A stretch of 64,000 nt of DNA, taken from Salvia splendens. Its lineage: Eukaryota > Streptophyta > Magnoliopsida > Lamiales > Lamiaceae. The position numbers were made by a program, and so were the translations under genes. The notes beneath the pieces are model-generated. The model was not told the origin of the DNA, did no database searches, and worked only from the letters and a program-made list of their open reading frames with translations. The stretch is taken from contig NC_056038.1 in NCBI RefSeq assembly GCF_004379255.2, forward strand, positions 10,330,729 to 10,394,728, given 5' to 3'. Every line of letters begins with the position of its first letter. Position 1 is the stretch's first letter. Positions 10,600 through 21,687 of the stretch are shown one piece after another.

Positions 10600-10776
10600 T
10601 GTTGAAACTTGATATGGGAAAGGTATTTTTATTCATCGTACTATGAACTAAGATCTTACAAAGTTATAAGGCTAAGGTAAACCTAAATTAACATTATTGC
10701 TATGCTCTATTTCTGGCCCAATTTTCTTCCAAATAATCCCCCTTGATTTGTGGTGATCTCGTGTGATCTGCTAACA
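10600..10776 (-). repeat. Short 5' LTR of the truncated copia element
   Basis: On the minus strand it starts tgttagcagatcac and ends gtttcaaca, 177 bp. The second LTR is not present in the window. Confidence 0.65.
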
Positions 10777-11321
10777 GGTCTAATTTTAGAGGACAACTAA
10801 AAATAGTAGAACTAGTCTATTTTATTTAGGACAGAGAAATATATAAAAGTAATATACTATTACTCATATTTCACTATCTTTTCTGATTCATTTTTCATTA
10901 TAAATCTTAAAATCCGTTTTAAATTAAGCTGAGCCTGTTATTCGTGGATGGAGAAAGTAACTAATTTGGCTTTGTTTGATATCGAATTATTCAGATTCAA
11001 TCCAGTCTTCCCTAAAGTGGTTTAGGTTATAGTAATATTCTAAATTAAGTTACATCATGGCCGAGTAACTCTTAGCATTTTTTGTGATAAAAGGGATTAT
11101 TGGCAATGGTTATCAATCAAATCTAAAGATCGTGTACCTTTTACTGCATTTAGTGTCCCATATTATGAGTATTAATGATTGGGATCCTTCAATACGGTTA
11201 TTTTTGTAAACCAATAATATTCAAACAGATAAAAAAAACCTTCACGTTTTTTATTGATTGATTATAATACGAAATAATTCCTGATAATAAAACAAGTATA
11301 AAAATTGACAGCATACAAAAT
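10777..11321. other. AT-rich non-coding stretch
   Basis: No gene seen. Confidence 0.4.
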
Positions 11322-11942
11322 AGGGATGTCAATCAGGCTGGCCTTACTCGGATTGCGGGTCAATCGGGTGACTAATCGGGTTGTGAATTCTTTCGGGTTG
11401 TAAAAGTTCAACCCTAACCCTAAAAGCTCGGGTTTCGGGCTAGCCCAACGGGTTAATCGAGTTGCGACCGATAAGATTAACATGCGATCAATCCAATAAA
11501 TAATGATGAAAATTAGTTATATTCATAAAATGTAAAATATTTAATTATAATAAATTTGAGATATATGGCCAAACTCAATCATAAACATGATCAAATACTA
11601 ATATTTGAGATATTTCGTGATATTTTAATGCATGTTTTAGAAATTTAAATATTTTTTAAGTGAATTTGAAGTTTTTAATTTATTTATCAATTATTATATT
11701 AATAAAAATTCAATATATAATTTGTATATTTAATATAAAATTGAAAGTTATTTTTTTAGTTATCTATATTATAAAATTAATCAATGAAGTGTCGAATTAG
11801 GAGTAAAAAATAAATAATAGAAATTTCATCGGGTTTTCGGGCCAGCCCATCAGGTTTTCAGGTCTAGCCCTAACGGGTCGCGGGTTAATCGGGTGCAGGC
11901 TAATCGGGTTTTAATTTTATCGTACTAGAAATTTTCAGTCCT

Positions 11943-11947
11943 AACCC
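11943..11947 (+). repeat. Left target-site duplication aaccc of the copia element
   Basis: aaccc directly before the 5' LTR; the same five bases follow the 3' LTR at 19299-19303. Five base pairs is the usual copia duplication length, so both element ends are original. Confidence 0.9.
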
Positions 11948-12297
11948 TGTAAAAAATCATGGATTAAATATGCCCGGTCAATGGATTTTGACCAAATAAT
12001 AAATGTGACGAGACATTTAATTTTGTGAAATTAAATGACATAGCGTCGATCTACATTTTACGTAGGTAAATGTAGTATATTCACTTTCTCAAATCCGATT
12101 TCCGGTGAGTGAGAAATAGTGGATTAAAGTTGGGCATAATTAGCTTTTAATTAAAGCTTGGAGATGGAGCTTAGGGAATAATTAACTAGTGTTAATTATC
12201 CCACATTGGAGGATTAACACATCTTTAATGTGTATAAATTAAGTGACTTTATGTTACTTAATAATTATAGTGGACCAAGATGGGTGAAAGAGCCCAC

Positions 12298-12440
12298 ACG
12301 CGCGCACACGCGCGCGCCGCCGCCGCCGCCCGTGCACGTGCTCGTGCTCGTGCTCGTGCTCGCGCTCGCGGGCCTCGGGCCTCGGGCCCGAGCCCGATCT
12401 CGATCTCGATCTCGATCTCGATCTTGATCTTGGACTTGGA
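12298..12440 (+). repeat. GC-rich and GATCTC simple-repeat block in the LTR
   Basis: Successive runs of cgcgcacacg, gccgcc, ctcgtg, ctcggg and gatctc units. This is the only region where the two LTRs differ strongly (counterpart 18507-18675), as expected for slippage. All open frames across it are low-complexity and not genes. Confidence 0.85.
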
Positions 12441-12695
12441 TCTTGGCAATTGGTCTTTGGGTGGTCTTTGGGCTTGGTGCTTGGCCCAAACTATTCTTTT
12501 TGGACCACCGCCGAGTCAGCAATCCAAGTGGCTTGACACGTCGTCAAGCGAGGCACAGTCACGGTTGCCACGTGAGAAATCCACACGCTCCACACACGGG
12601 TGGCACATTACAGCCACACGCCTGTAACCGACGTCGGTTACGTTTTTGCCATGATGAGCCTTCAATGGCTGGTTGACCCTGCATGGTGGTTGGCC

Positions 12696-12703
12696 TATAA
12701 ATA
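12696..12703 (+). promoter_or_regulatory. TATA box in copia LTR
   Basis: tataaata inside ggcctataaataggc; counterpart at 18926-18933. Transcription would be expected to begin some 30 bases downstream, placing the segment 12913-12926 inside the RNA leader. Confidence 0.6.
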
Positions 12704-13070
12704 GGCTAGCCATACCACTGCATTAGTACACACACCTACAAGCATTCTCTGCATAAGCTCTCTCCCTCTCCCTGCATTGTCTTTCTGTCGAAGCTCTGCC
12801 CTCTCCTCCATCCCATTCGCCGGAGCTCTGCTGATTGCGGTGCTGCATCAGAAGAGACGTAGCCGTTTTACCTTTGGGGACGACACGCCAAACCGAGAGC
12901 ACTACCGGGGCGTATCTCGTCTTGCGGGAAGAGGCCTCCTCGACTCGGCTGTCATAGCATACTGGTTTAGTTGTTTCATTTTCGTTGTAACTTCAGTTCT
13001 TTTTTGTATTCCTTCTTTTGGGTTGTATTACGCCCGGTTTTGTTATCTTGTAATCCCAGAAACCAACAAT

Positions 13071-13084
13071 CGCAAGACGAGATA
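13071..13084 (+). promoter_or_regulatory. Primer-site position complementary to the LTR itself
   Basis: Two bases after the LTR, where plant copia elements normally have tggtatcagagc, this element reads cgcaagacgagata. It is the exact reverse complement of tatctcgtcttgcg at 12913-12926 in the LTR (repeated at 19143-19156). No tRNA 3'-end match is seen. See the finding on possible self-priming. Confidence 0.6.
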
Positions 13085-13156
13085 GCTTGCCTTTGAAGGA
13101 ATTTGAACTTCTAAACTGAACTAAAACTTCCGAAACATTAACACCTTTTGCTGGAG

Positions 13157-16100
13157 ATGTCGACGGAATCCAACACTGCTGCTGCCAACGCCACCGCCGC
13201 CATTCCCTCCACCATGGCGACCACTGGACCGGTCAACACTTCATCGATTCCCTCGATGATGCCAACTCCTGGCTTCCCAGCCGCTTCATCCACCGTCCCT
13301 TGGGTTTGGGACAACCCCTTCGGGGCGTCCACTGGTTCCACCTTTGGTGGTTCGGTTGGTTCCACTTTTAGTGGTTCCTTCGGATCCTTTAATGGATCGA
13401 GTGTTGGTGCCTTCGGGCTCAATACTAGTGTTGGATCTTTCGGGATCAACACGAATGCTGGGGCCTTCGGGTCTCATGCGGGTGCTAGTCCCTTCGGGGC
13501 TGGTACGACCATGGCGGGCTCTATGCCCAACATGAATGGTGGGGGCTCTATGCCCAACCAAGTTGTTGGCTCCTTCGGGGGCAACGGAATTGGTTCCTTC
13601 CAAGGATCAACTGCGGCACCTTTGGCACCAAGAATGATGCCACCTGCCGAGAAGCCACCAAAGTTTGGAGGATCTGACTTCAAGCGGTGGTACCAGAAGA
13701 TGTTGTTCTACTTGACAACATTGGGCGTCGCCAACTTCCTCACGGAGAACGAGCCGCCCGCACCAAGCGACCAAGAGACTAGGCTCGAAGTCATGGCAGA
13801 TTATGAAGCTTGGAGGAAAGGAGATTACCTTTGTAAAAATTTCATTCTAAGTGCTTTAGATGATAGTTTGTACAATGTATACTCCAATGTAACCACATCT
13901 AAACAAATGTGGGAAAACCTAGAAAAGAAGTATAGCATAGATAATGCTGCAGGGACGGAACAAGTTGTAGCATCCAAGTTTATGGACTACAAAATGGTCG
14001 ACTCTCGACCCGTCATGGAGCAAGTCCAAGAGCTCCAAATGATCATCCACTCATTAGTGGCTGAAGGGATGACCTTGCCCGATAAATTCCTAAGGTGCAC
14101 GATCATTGACAAGCTCCCTCCAAGTTGGAAGGACTTCAAGAGTTATCTCAAGCACAAGCGAAAGCAGATGACCCTTGAAGACTTGATCGTGAAGTTGCGC
14201 ATTGAGGCCGACGTGCGCAAAAGTGATCAAAAGGCTAAGGGCTTCACCCCAAATGAAGCCAAAGCCAACCTGTTGGAGCGGGGCGGTCCCTCCAACAAAC
14301 GCCCTCGCCCAAACCGTCCAAATGACAAAGGGAAGGGAAAGCAGCCTTCAAGGAAGTTTGAAGGCGACTGCTACAAATGTGGCAAACCGGGCCACTTTGC
14401 CAAAGACTGCCGCAGCAAGAAGAAGAAGCCGGCAGCCCACGTCGTTGAGAAGGAGTTCAAGGACTGGGATGAGAACGACCTCATTGCAGTGGTCACTGAA
14501 GAGGTTAACCTTGTTGATAACAAGGGAGGCTGGTACATCGACACCGGCGCTACTGCTCATGTTTGCTCCGACAGGAGCAAGTTTGCCTCCTACACTGCTG
14601 TTGAAGGGAGGAAGATCAACATGGGGAATCAAGCATCGTCCGAAGTCCTCGGCGTTGGCAACGTGATTCTCATGATGACGTCTGGCCTAACTATCACTTT
14701 GAAGGATGTGCTGCATGTCCCGGACATCCGCAAGAACCTAGTGTCAGGATCAATACTAGTTAATAAAGGGTTTAAACTTGTATTTGAGTCCGATAGGTTT
14801 GTCTTGTATAAGTTTGGAAAATCCATCGGAAAAGGTTATGTAACCGATGGGCTTTTCAAGCTTAGTGTAGCAACTCGAAGTGTTGCGAAGCCATTGGCCA
14901 ATAAGAATAAAGCATCTACTTCCTCTTATTTGATTGAGTCTTCAAATTTGTGGCATTGTAGATTGGGACATGTAAATTCAAAAGCCATTAAAAGATTAGT
15001 AAATTTAGATTTACTAAAGGCTAATGAATTGGATATCCAAGATAAATGTGAAATTTGTCTTGAAGCAAAAATGACTAAGTTGCCGTTTCACTCGGTTGAA
15101 CGAAGCACAAAACCCCTTGAATTAATTCACACGGATGTATGTGATTTAAAGATGTTGCAAACTAGAGGTGGTAAAAAGTACTTTATCACTTTCATAGATG
15201 ATTGCACAAGATATTGCTACATTTATCTTTTAAGAAGCAAAGATGAAGCAATAGAGGCGTTCAAAAATTATAAGAACGAAGTTGAGAATCAACTTGGTTG
15301 TAAAATCAAAATGATTCGAAGCGATAGAGGAGGCGAATATGTAGCCCCGTTTGAGGAGTTATGCAACGCAAGTGGTATAATTCATCAAACAACTGCTCCA
15401 TATTCACCACAATCTAATGGTGTTGCAGAACGCAAGAATCGAACTCTAAAAGAGATGATGAATGCACTGCTACTCAGTTCAGGATTACCACATAACATGT
15501 GGGGGGAAGCTGTTTTGACAGCAAACTATATCTTGAATAAAATCCCTCTCAAAGGAAAAGATGTTACTCCTTATGAGTTGTGGAAGGGAAGGAAGTCATC
15601 CTACAAATACCTCAAAGTGTGGGGGTGTTTGGCAAAGGTGATGGTTCCTCCGCCCAAAGAAGTTACAATCGGACCTAAGACGGTTGATTGCATCTTCATT
15701 GGATATGCACTTAACAGTAGTGCATATCGATTTGTTGTTCACAAGTCTGAAATATCGACTATCACAGTAGGAACAACAATTGAGTCGAGGAATGCTGTAT
15801 TTCTCGAAAATACCTTTCCTTGCAAAGATAAGGAAAAAGTATCAACCAATTCTGAGACAAGAATTGAAGAAGCCACTAGTTCTAAACAAGTGGAAGAAGA
15901 AGCCACTAGTTCTAAATCAACAGATGCGGAACCTGAATCGCGCAAGCGTGCAAGGCCCGATCCAAAAGATACAGTACTAAGACGTGGTAATAGAGTCAGA
16001 ACACCAAAAACTTTTGGTCCTGACTACATTGCTTTCATGTTGGATGAAGAACCAACATCGATAAAAGTAGCCTTTGCTGGCCCAGACGGGCTGCATTGGA

Positions 16101-17590
16101 GAGAAGCTGTTCAAAGCGAAATTGATTCAATTTTGCTGAACCACACATGGGTGTTGGTTGATTTGCCCGAAGGTGCTAAACCTTTAGGATGCAAATGGGT
16201 TCTTAAAAGAAAGTTTAAGGCCGATGGAACAGTTGATAAGTATAAAGCCCGATTAGTAGTAAAGGGTTTTAAACAAAAAGAAGGACATGACTTCTTCGAT
16301 ACCTATTCACCTGTAACAAGGATTACATCTATCCGGGTGCTTCTCGCTATTGCTGCATTGCACAATCTCGAGATTCATCAAATGGATGTAAAGACCGCGT
16401 TTCTGAATGGTTAACTAGAAGACGAAATCTACATGGAACAACCCGAAGGGTTTGTAGTACCTGGACAAGAGAAAAAGGTATGCAAGCTCGTGAAATCCCT
16501 ATATGGATTGAAACAAGCGCCATTGCAATGGCACTTGAAGTTTGATAATGTGATGTTATCAAATGGGTTTAAAATCAACGAGTGCGACAAATGTGTCTAC
16601 ATCAAGAGCACTAATAACGGTCATGTTATAGTGTGTCTCTACGTTGATGATATGTTAATCTTGGGTAGCAACACTCAAGTAATTAACGATACAAAGGCCA
16701 TGTTAAAGAGAAACTTTGACATGAAAGACATGGGTCTAGCCGATGTAATTCTTGGAATGAAGATTCTAAGAACGAATGATGGAATCATCTTAACACAATC
16801 ACATTATGTTGAGAAGATATTGAATAAATTCAAAGCCTATGATGGCGCGCCGGTTAAGACTCCAATTGAACTCGACGTTCACTTGAGCAAAAACAAAGGC
16901 GAGCCCGTTGCACAAGAAGAGTATGCACGGGTCATCGGGTGCATTATGTACTTGACTAATTGCACTCGACCTGACATTGCTTGTGCCGTGAACAAGTTAA
17001 GTCGTTACACGAGCAATCCAAGCAAAGAACATTGGAGAGCTCTTGTGAGGGTTTTGAGATATTTAAAACACACTCAAAATCTTGGGCTACACTTCTCGAG
17101 ATACCCCCCGGTGCTTGAAGGGTACTGTGATGCCAATTGGATATCCGATAATAGAGACTCACTTTCAACAAGTGGATATGTCTTTACTATTGGGGGTGGT
17201 GCTGTATCGTGGAAATCCACAAAACAGACCTGTATAGCCCGATCAACAATGGAATCGGAGTTCATTGCCTTGGATAAGGCTGGTGAGGAAGCCGAGTGGC
17301 TTAAGAACTTCCTTGAAGACATTCCATGTTGGTCTAAGCCAGTGCCACCAGTGCTGATTCACTGCGATAGCCAAGCGGCTATAGGAAGGGCAAACAATGG
17401 TTTCTATAACGGTAAGTCTCGACATATACGTCGACGACATAACACCGTGAGACATTTGATCACAACAGGGGTGATTACAATTGACTATGTGAAGTCAATA
17501 GATAATCTAGCGGATCCGCTAACCAAAGGGTTAAACCGTGATCAAATGAATAAGTTGCTAGAGGGAATGGGTTTGAAATCCACAAACTAA
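13157..17590 (+). pseudogene. copia Gag-Pol polyprotein with one nonsense codon
   Basis: ATG 13157 gives a single frame of 1477 codons, interrupted only by TAA at 16412-16414 (codon 1086). Order by residue: glycine/serine/phenylalanine repeats with eight FG dipeptides (55-141); UBN2-type Gag core (about 165-370); CCHC knuckle [14 protein letters not shown] (405); protease with Asp in IDTGATAH (462); GAG-pre-integrase and HHCC (about 590-640, [18 protein letters not shown]); integrase core with Asp 660, Asp 723 (SDRGGEY) and Glu 758 (ERKNRTL); reverse transcriptase from about 995, YVDD at 1162; RNase H with Asp 1325 (GYCDANW), ending ADPLTKGL. The stop falls between the reverse-transcriptase motifs [10 protein letters not shown] and YMEQPEGF, so Gag, protease and integrase are still made but full-length Pol is not. 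Confidence 0.95.
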
Positions 17591-18156
17591 AGAATTGTCA
17601 TAGTGGTAACCCAACCATGATGACTGGAGATCCCAAGAACTTGGTTCAAAGGGACAACTAAGCTATGAGAGTTCATGGAAAAACACTCAAACTATATCTA
17701 TTCCCTAGAGAGCAATAGAGTGTTGGAGAACTTGCCTCGTGGTAAAGGCTAAGTCTATGACTTTTAATGGTTCTTAAGGATCTCAAAGAGATGGAATTCT
17801 CAAAGAGACCAAGTATGGCAAGGTACTTGACTAAGAATCACCTACGTAAGTGCGAAGTGTGGTCGCTTCATAAAAAACGCACTTATGAATCCAAAGTGGT
17901 GTCCAAGACCGCAATGGACACAAAACGTGAGAACGGATGAGGTTGAGGTGTTTAAGTGTTAACACCATTGTCTCGGTGCACGCCGTGGGGGATTAGTTCA
18001 AAGCATCGCGCTACTAAGCCGCCTGTGTATCCGATGGTGTCGACTATGGAGGGTTCAAAGTCAACAACTACCTATCCTTATGCTTATATACCTCGCGAGG
18101 GTTGAGCTTGTGTCTGCATGCATATGCATTCGGCTATTTCCACTCATGTGGGGGAT
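17591..18156 (+). other. 3' untranslated region and purine tract of the copia element
   Basis: No open frame. It ends in gtgggggat (18148-18156) directly before the 3' LTR, the expected primer for plus-strand DNA synthesis. Confidence 0.8.
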
Positions 18157-19298
18157 TGTAAAAAATCATGGATTAAATATGCCCGGTCAATGGATTTTGA
18201 CCAAATAATAAATGTGACGAGACATTTAATTTTGTGAAATTAAATGACATAGCGTCGATCTACATTTTACGTAGGTAAATGTAGTATATTCACTTTCTCA
18301 AATCCGATTTCCGGTGAGTGAGAAATAGTGGATTAAAGTTGGGCATAATTAGCTTTTAATTAAAGCTTGGAGATGGAGCTTAGGGAATAATTAACTAGTG
18401 TTAATTATCCCACATTGGAGGATTAACACATCTTTAATGTGTATAAATTAAGTGACTTTATGTTACTTAATAATTATAGTGGACCAAGATGGGTGAAAGA
18501 GCCCACACGCGCGCACACGCGCGCGCCGCCGCCGCCGCCCGCCCGCCCGAGCCCGTGCCCGTGCACGTGCTCGTGCTCGCGCTCGCGGGCCGCGGGCCTC
18601 GGGCCTCGGGCCCGAGCCCGATCTCGATCTCGATCTCGATCTTGATCTTGATCTTGGTCTTGATCTTGGATCTTGGCAATTGGTCTTTGGGTGGTCTTTG
18701 GGCTTGGTGCTTGGCCCAAACTATTCTTTTTGGACCACCGCCGAGTCAGCAATCCAAGTGGCTTGACACGTCGTCAAGCGAGGCACAGTCACGGTTGCCA
18801 CGTGAGAAATCCACACGCTCCACACACGGGTGGCACATTACAGCCACACGCCTGTAACCGACGTCGGTTACGTTTTTGCCATGATGAGCCTTCAATGGCT
18901 GGTTGACCCTGCATGGTGGTTGGCCTATAAATAGGCTAGCCATACCACTGCATTAGTACACACACCTACAAGCATTCTCTGCATAAGCTCTCTCCCTCTC
19001 CCTGCATTGTCTTTCTGTCGAAGCTCTGCCCTCTCCTCCATCCCGTTCGCTGGAGCTCTGCTGATTGCGGTGCTGCATCAGAAGAGACGTAGCCGTTTTA
19101 CCTTTGGGGACGACACGCCAAACCGAGAGCACTACCGGGGCGTATCTCGTCTTGCGGGAAGAGGCCTCCTCGACTCGGCTGTCATAGCATACTGGTTTAG
19201 TTGTTTCATTTTCGTTGTAACTTCAGTTCTTTTTTGTATTCCTTCTTTTGGGTTGTATTACGCCCGGTTTTGTTATCTTGTAATCCCAGAAACCAACA
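18157..19298 (+). repeat. 3' LTR of the copia element
   Basis: Direct repeat of 11948-13068; 1142 bp, followed by the target duplication aaccc (19299-19303). Confidence 0.95.
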
Positions 19299-19363
19299 AA
19301 CCCTATAAATTTGATGGGATATTCTGGCCCGCCCACGAATTGCAGGCTACATTGACATCCCTA

Positions 19364-19922
19364 AAAATAAGACCAGAAATATGGTAGCCTTTTTTTTGTA
19401 GATATGATATTAGGATTGTCGTTTTACACTCGGACAAGCTAAAATCAAATGGGGCCAAAATCTATCCTCAGCTTTCTACCTCGTCATTTATGGCCTCATA
19501 TTTATGCTTCATCTCTCTCCATTATTATGGTAGTTTTTTTTTTTTTACTATATTCATGTCTCACCTCTCTCCATAAATACCGTCAAACACCAACATCAAA
19601 ATCGTAAACAAAAATGAAAGTAGCACTAAATCTATTCATTTTATTCTGGAGCTTATTCTCTCGCCTTTTATTGTGGCTGTAATCAATGCCCGCGTAATAT
19701 ATGTAATACCTCAAATGCCCTCCAATTGATAGTAGTACTACCATTTTTTATAAGTTTTATTTTCTAAAATGGACTACATTTTACACTACACTAATGATAT
19801 GTTAATTATTATTCTTTCCATCTCTCATATTTTACTGATTTCGCATTAAGATTTGTGTTGTTCTCAAAGTCTTTATTTTTATGGGATAAATGAAGTATAT
19901 TATTTAAAGCTTGTAACGTATC
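19364..19922. other. Non-coding AT-rich stretch
   Basis: No gene or repeat border seen. Confidence 0.4.
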
Positions 19923-19930
19923 ATTATTTC

Positions 19931-21547
19931 AGGGGTGTGTTATTGATGCACTTTTTATTAGCACTATAAATACCTGCAAGTATACAGAGTAAGAATAGTA
20001 TAGCTAAAGGTAAGTACCGTATATCGATCTCGGGGAAAACAATCACAGACTGTCTACCTTCTACTAAGCTTCGTTCACTATTTGGAAAACCGAAAGTTTT
20101 GGAGATTTTGAAAATTAAAAACAATTTGAAAGCAAATAAACAACTAATTGCAAAAATAATCAAAGAGGTAAAATATGAGAGATAAGAGAATTCCAGGGGA
20201 TGTGCGTTCACATTTATGGTTATACAAATTCCAACTACAATACCCTAGCACAGTTTATACTTCAATAGAACGAGTCACATAAGTTTTGCCCATGCGGTAC
20301 AAACATATATTACTAACACTATGGTTGTCAATCTTAGATCCGTAACTCCTAAAAGCTCCTAAGACCCTTGAAAAGTCCTCACTCTCAATTAACAGTGTCG
20401 TTTTAAGGGAAGCTAATTGTAGTGTCTACTAAGTGGATCTAACTTGTCAACATTCTCTCACGATTATGTAGCAAGTTATATTAAATCATCACCGAATGTG
20501 TCACTCAAACGTGAAGTATTATAGAACAACTTAGGGAAGAAACGAAGTAAAAACAAAACGGATATTAAATAGAAAACGGAATTGTATAACCAAAGTCGTT
20601 ACTAACACATCCCTAGAATCCTATGAATTTAGTTACACATAATTGAATAAACTAAAAATATAGAATGAAGGGAAAACAAAGTGAATATAAGAACTAAAGT
20701 AATAAAACTCAAAGGTTGAATTCTTGTAGCCTTGATCTTCTCTTGATTCCTTCTTCAACCTCTTGCACAGTGAAGAACTCTCAAATTTATACTCTAGAAT
20801 TATATGACAAAAAGAAGATCTTTAATGAAGAGGTTTGAGGGGGTATTTATAGGGTAAAAATCGAGCTCCAACAAATAAGGTAAAAAGTGGCTAAGTTTGG
20901 TAAATCTTGGGGAGAAAGTAGGTCAATTCTGTGCGCCGCGTTTTCTCAGCGGTCGCTGCATGTTGATCTGTAGCCTCTGCCTCCTAGATAGCGGTCGCTA
21001 CATTTCATCCCAACGGTCGCTGGAAATTGTCCAGTGGCTTCTGGATCATTTGGAGCGGTCGCTAGGCGTGTTCTTCGTTTCAGCCCAACTTTCTCCGGAG
21101 CGGACCGCTACTGTCTCAGAGGTCGTTGGGCCCAGCGGCAGCTGTATGGGTTGCAACGGACCGCTGGGCATCTCGAATTCTCCAGATTTCCAACTTCGAC
21201 CTTTTGCTTTCTTTTTAGGCTCAAATATGCACATTTTTCACAAAAACACGTCAAAATAGACGAAATATGCAAAATATGGACATGAATTGTGATTTTGACA
21301 TTAAAAACATACCAAATAAGGGTCTTAAAACAGTGCAAAATCCGAGCGTAATAGTTATATTGCTAACTTTTTAAGTTGCTAACTCATCAACGCAGTGTAT
21401 TAAAAATGTCAACACATAATATCAATACAATATATTGAAATGTCAACAAAATTATGTGTTGACATTTAAATATCATCGTGTTGATATTTTTAATACACTG
21501 CGTTGATGAGTTAACAGCTTAAGAAAGTTAGCAATTAATCACACCCC
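19931..21547. mobile_element. Hairpin MITE interrupted by a solo LTR
   Basis: The outer left end aggggtgtgttat (19931-19943) and the remainder at 21359-21547, which ends attaatcacacccc, make a MITE of about 200 bp that folds back on itself almost fully (arms with aactcatcaacgcagtgta and its complement). The flanks attatttc (19923-19930) and attgtttc (21548-21555) match at 7 of 8 bases, as for a hAT-type target duplication. The solo LTR lies just inside the left terminus. Confidence 0.75.
19944..21353 (-). repeat. Solo LTR of an Athila/Tat-like gypsy element
   Basis: Flanked by the 5-bp duplication gttat (19939-19943, 21354-21358). On the minus strand it starts tattacgctcgg (TG probably mutated to TA), contains a TATA box (tataaata, 20851-20844) and ends gtgctaataaaaagtgcatca, the usual 3' LTR ending before an Athila-type primer site. 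1410 bp, no internal domain, so it is the product of LTR-LTR recombination. Open frames in it are not genes. Confidence 0.75.
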
Positions 21548-21687
21548 ATTGTTTCGTCTGTAGTATTCTTATATTGAACATTAATAAGAATTTGGCTATG
21601 TACGTAGTTAAACTTATAAAAGTAAAATAAAATAAATTATCTCTTAAGTATGAATATGATATTAGGACAAATTAATGATACAAATTA

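Larger units (their letters stand above)
8338..10776 (-). mobile_element. Truncated Ty1/copia retrotransposon
   Basis: Minus-strand order: short 5' LTR (10776-10600), initiator-Met primer site (10599-10588), leader with a 46-bp tandem duplication, gag, protease, GAG-pre-integrase, and the start of the integrase core, ending at about 8342. Reverse transcriptase, RNase H and the 3' LTR are missing, so this is a 5' fragment left by deletion. Several stops and frame changes show that it is old. Confidence 0.9.
11948..13068 (+). repeat. 5' LTR of the copia element
   Basis: tgtaaaaaatcatgg to aaccaaca, 1121 bp. It contains a GC-rich block (12298-12395), a gatctc/gatctt hexamer run (about 12395-12440), and a TATA box. 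The 3' copy is 1142 bp because the simple-repeat block differs. Confidence 0.95.
11948..19298 (+). mobile_element. Near-intact Ty1/copia retrotransposon
   Basis: Complete from LTR to LTR with a perfect 5-bp target duplication. Order: LTR, unusual primer region, one gag-pol frame (13157-17590), a 566-bp 3' untranslated region, a purine tract (gtgggggat), LTR. Outside the simple-repeat block the two LTRs differ at only a couple of positions that I can find (near 12807-12812 against 19045-19051), so the insertion is recent. One nonsense codon in the reverse transcriptase region is the only break seen in the polyprotein. Confidence 0.95.
11322..19363. mobile_element. Inverted-repeat DNA element split by a copia insertion
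   Basis: agggatgtcaat at 11322-11333 faces attgacatccct at 19351-19362. Without the 7.35-kb copia insertion the element is about 685 bp. Its ends are rich in cgggtt and gggcc words around an AT-rich core, as in plant hAT-type MITEs. An 8-bp target duplication cannot be shown (flanks atacaaaa and aaaataag), so the superfamily is an inference. Confidence 0.65.

Noticed and set aside
12230..12713. Several open frames on both strands rich in Ala-Arg, Ser-Arg or Asp-Arg repeats
   Set aside because: They span the simple-repeat block of the copia LTR, recur at 18439-18943 in the other LTR, and are pure low-complexity translation.
20897..21338. Open frames on both strands of 60-120 codons
   Set aside because: They lie inside the solo LTR.
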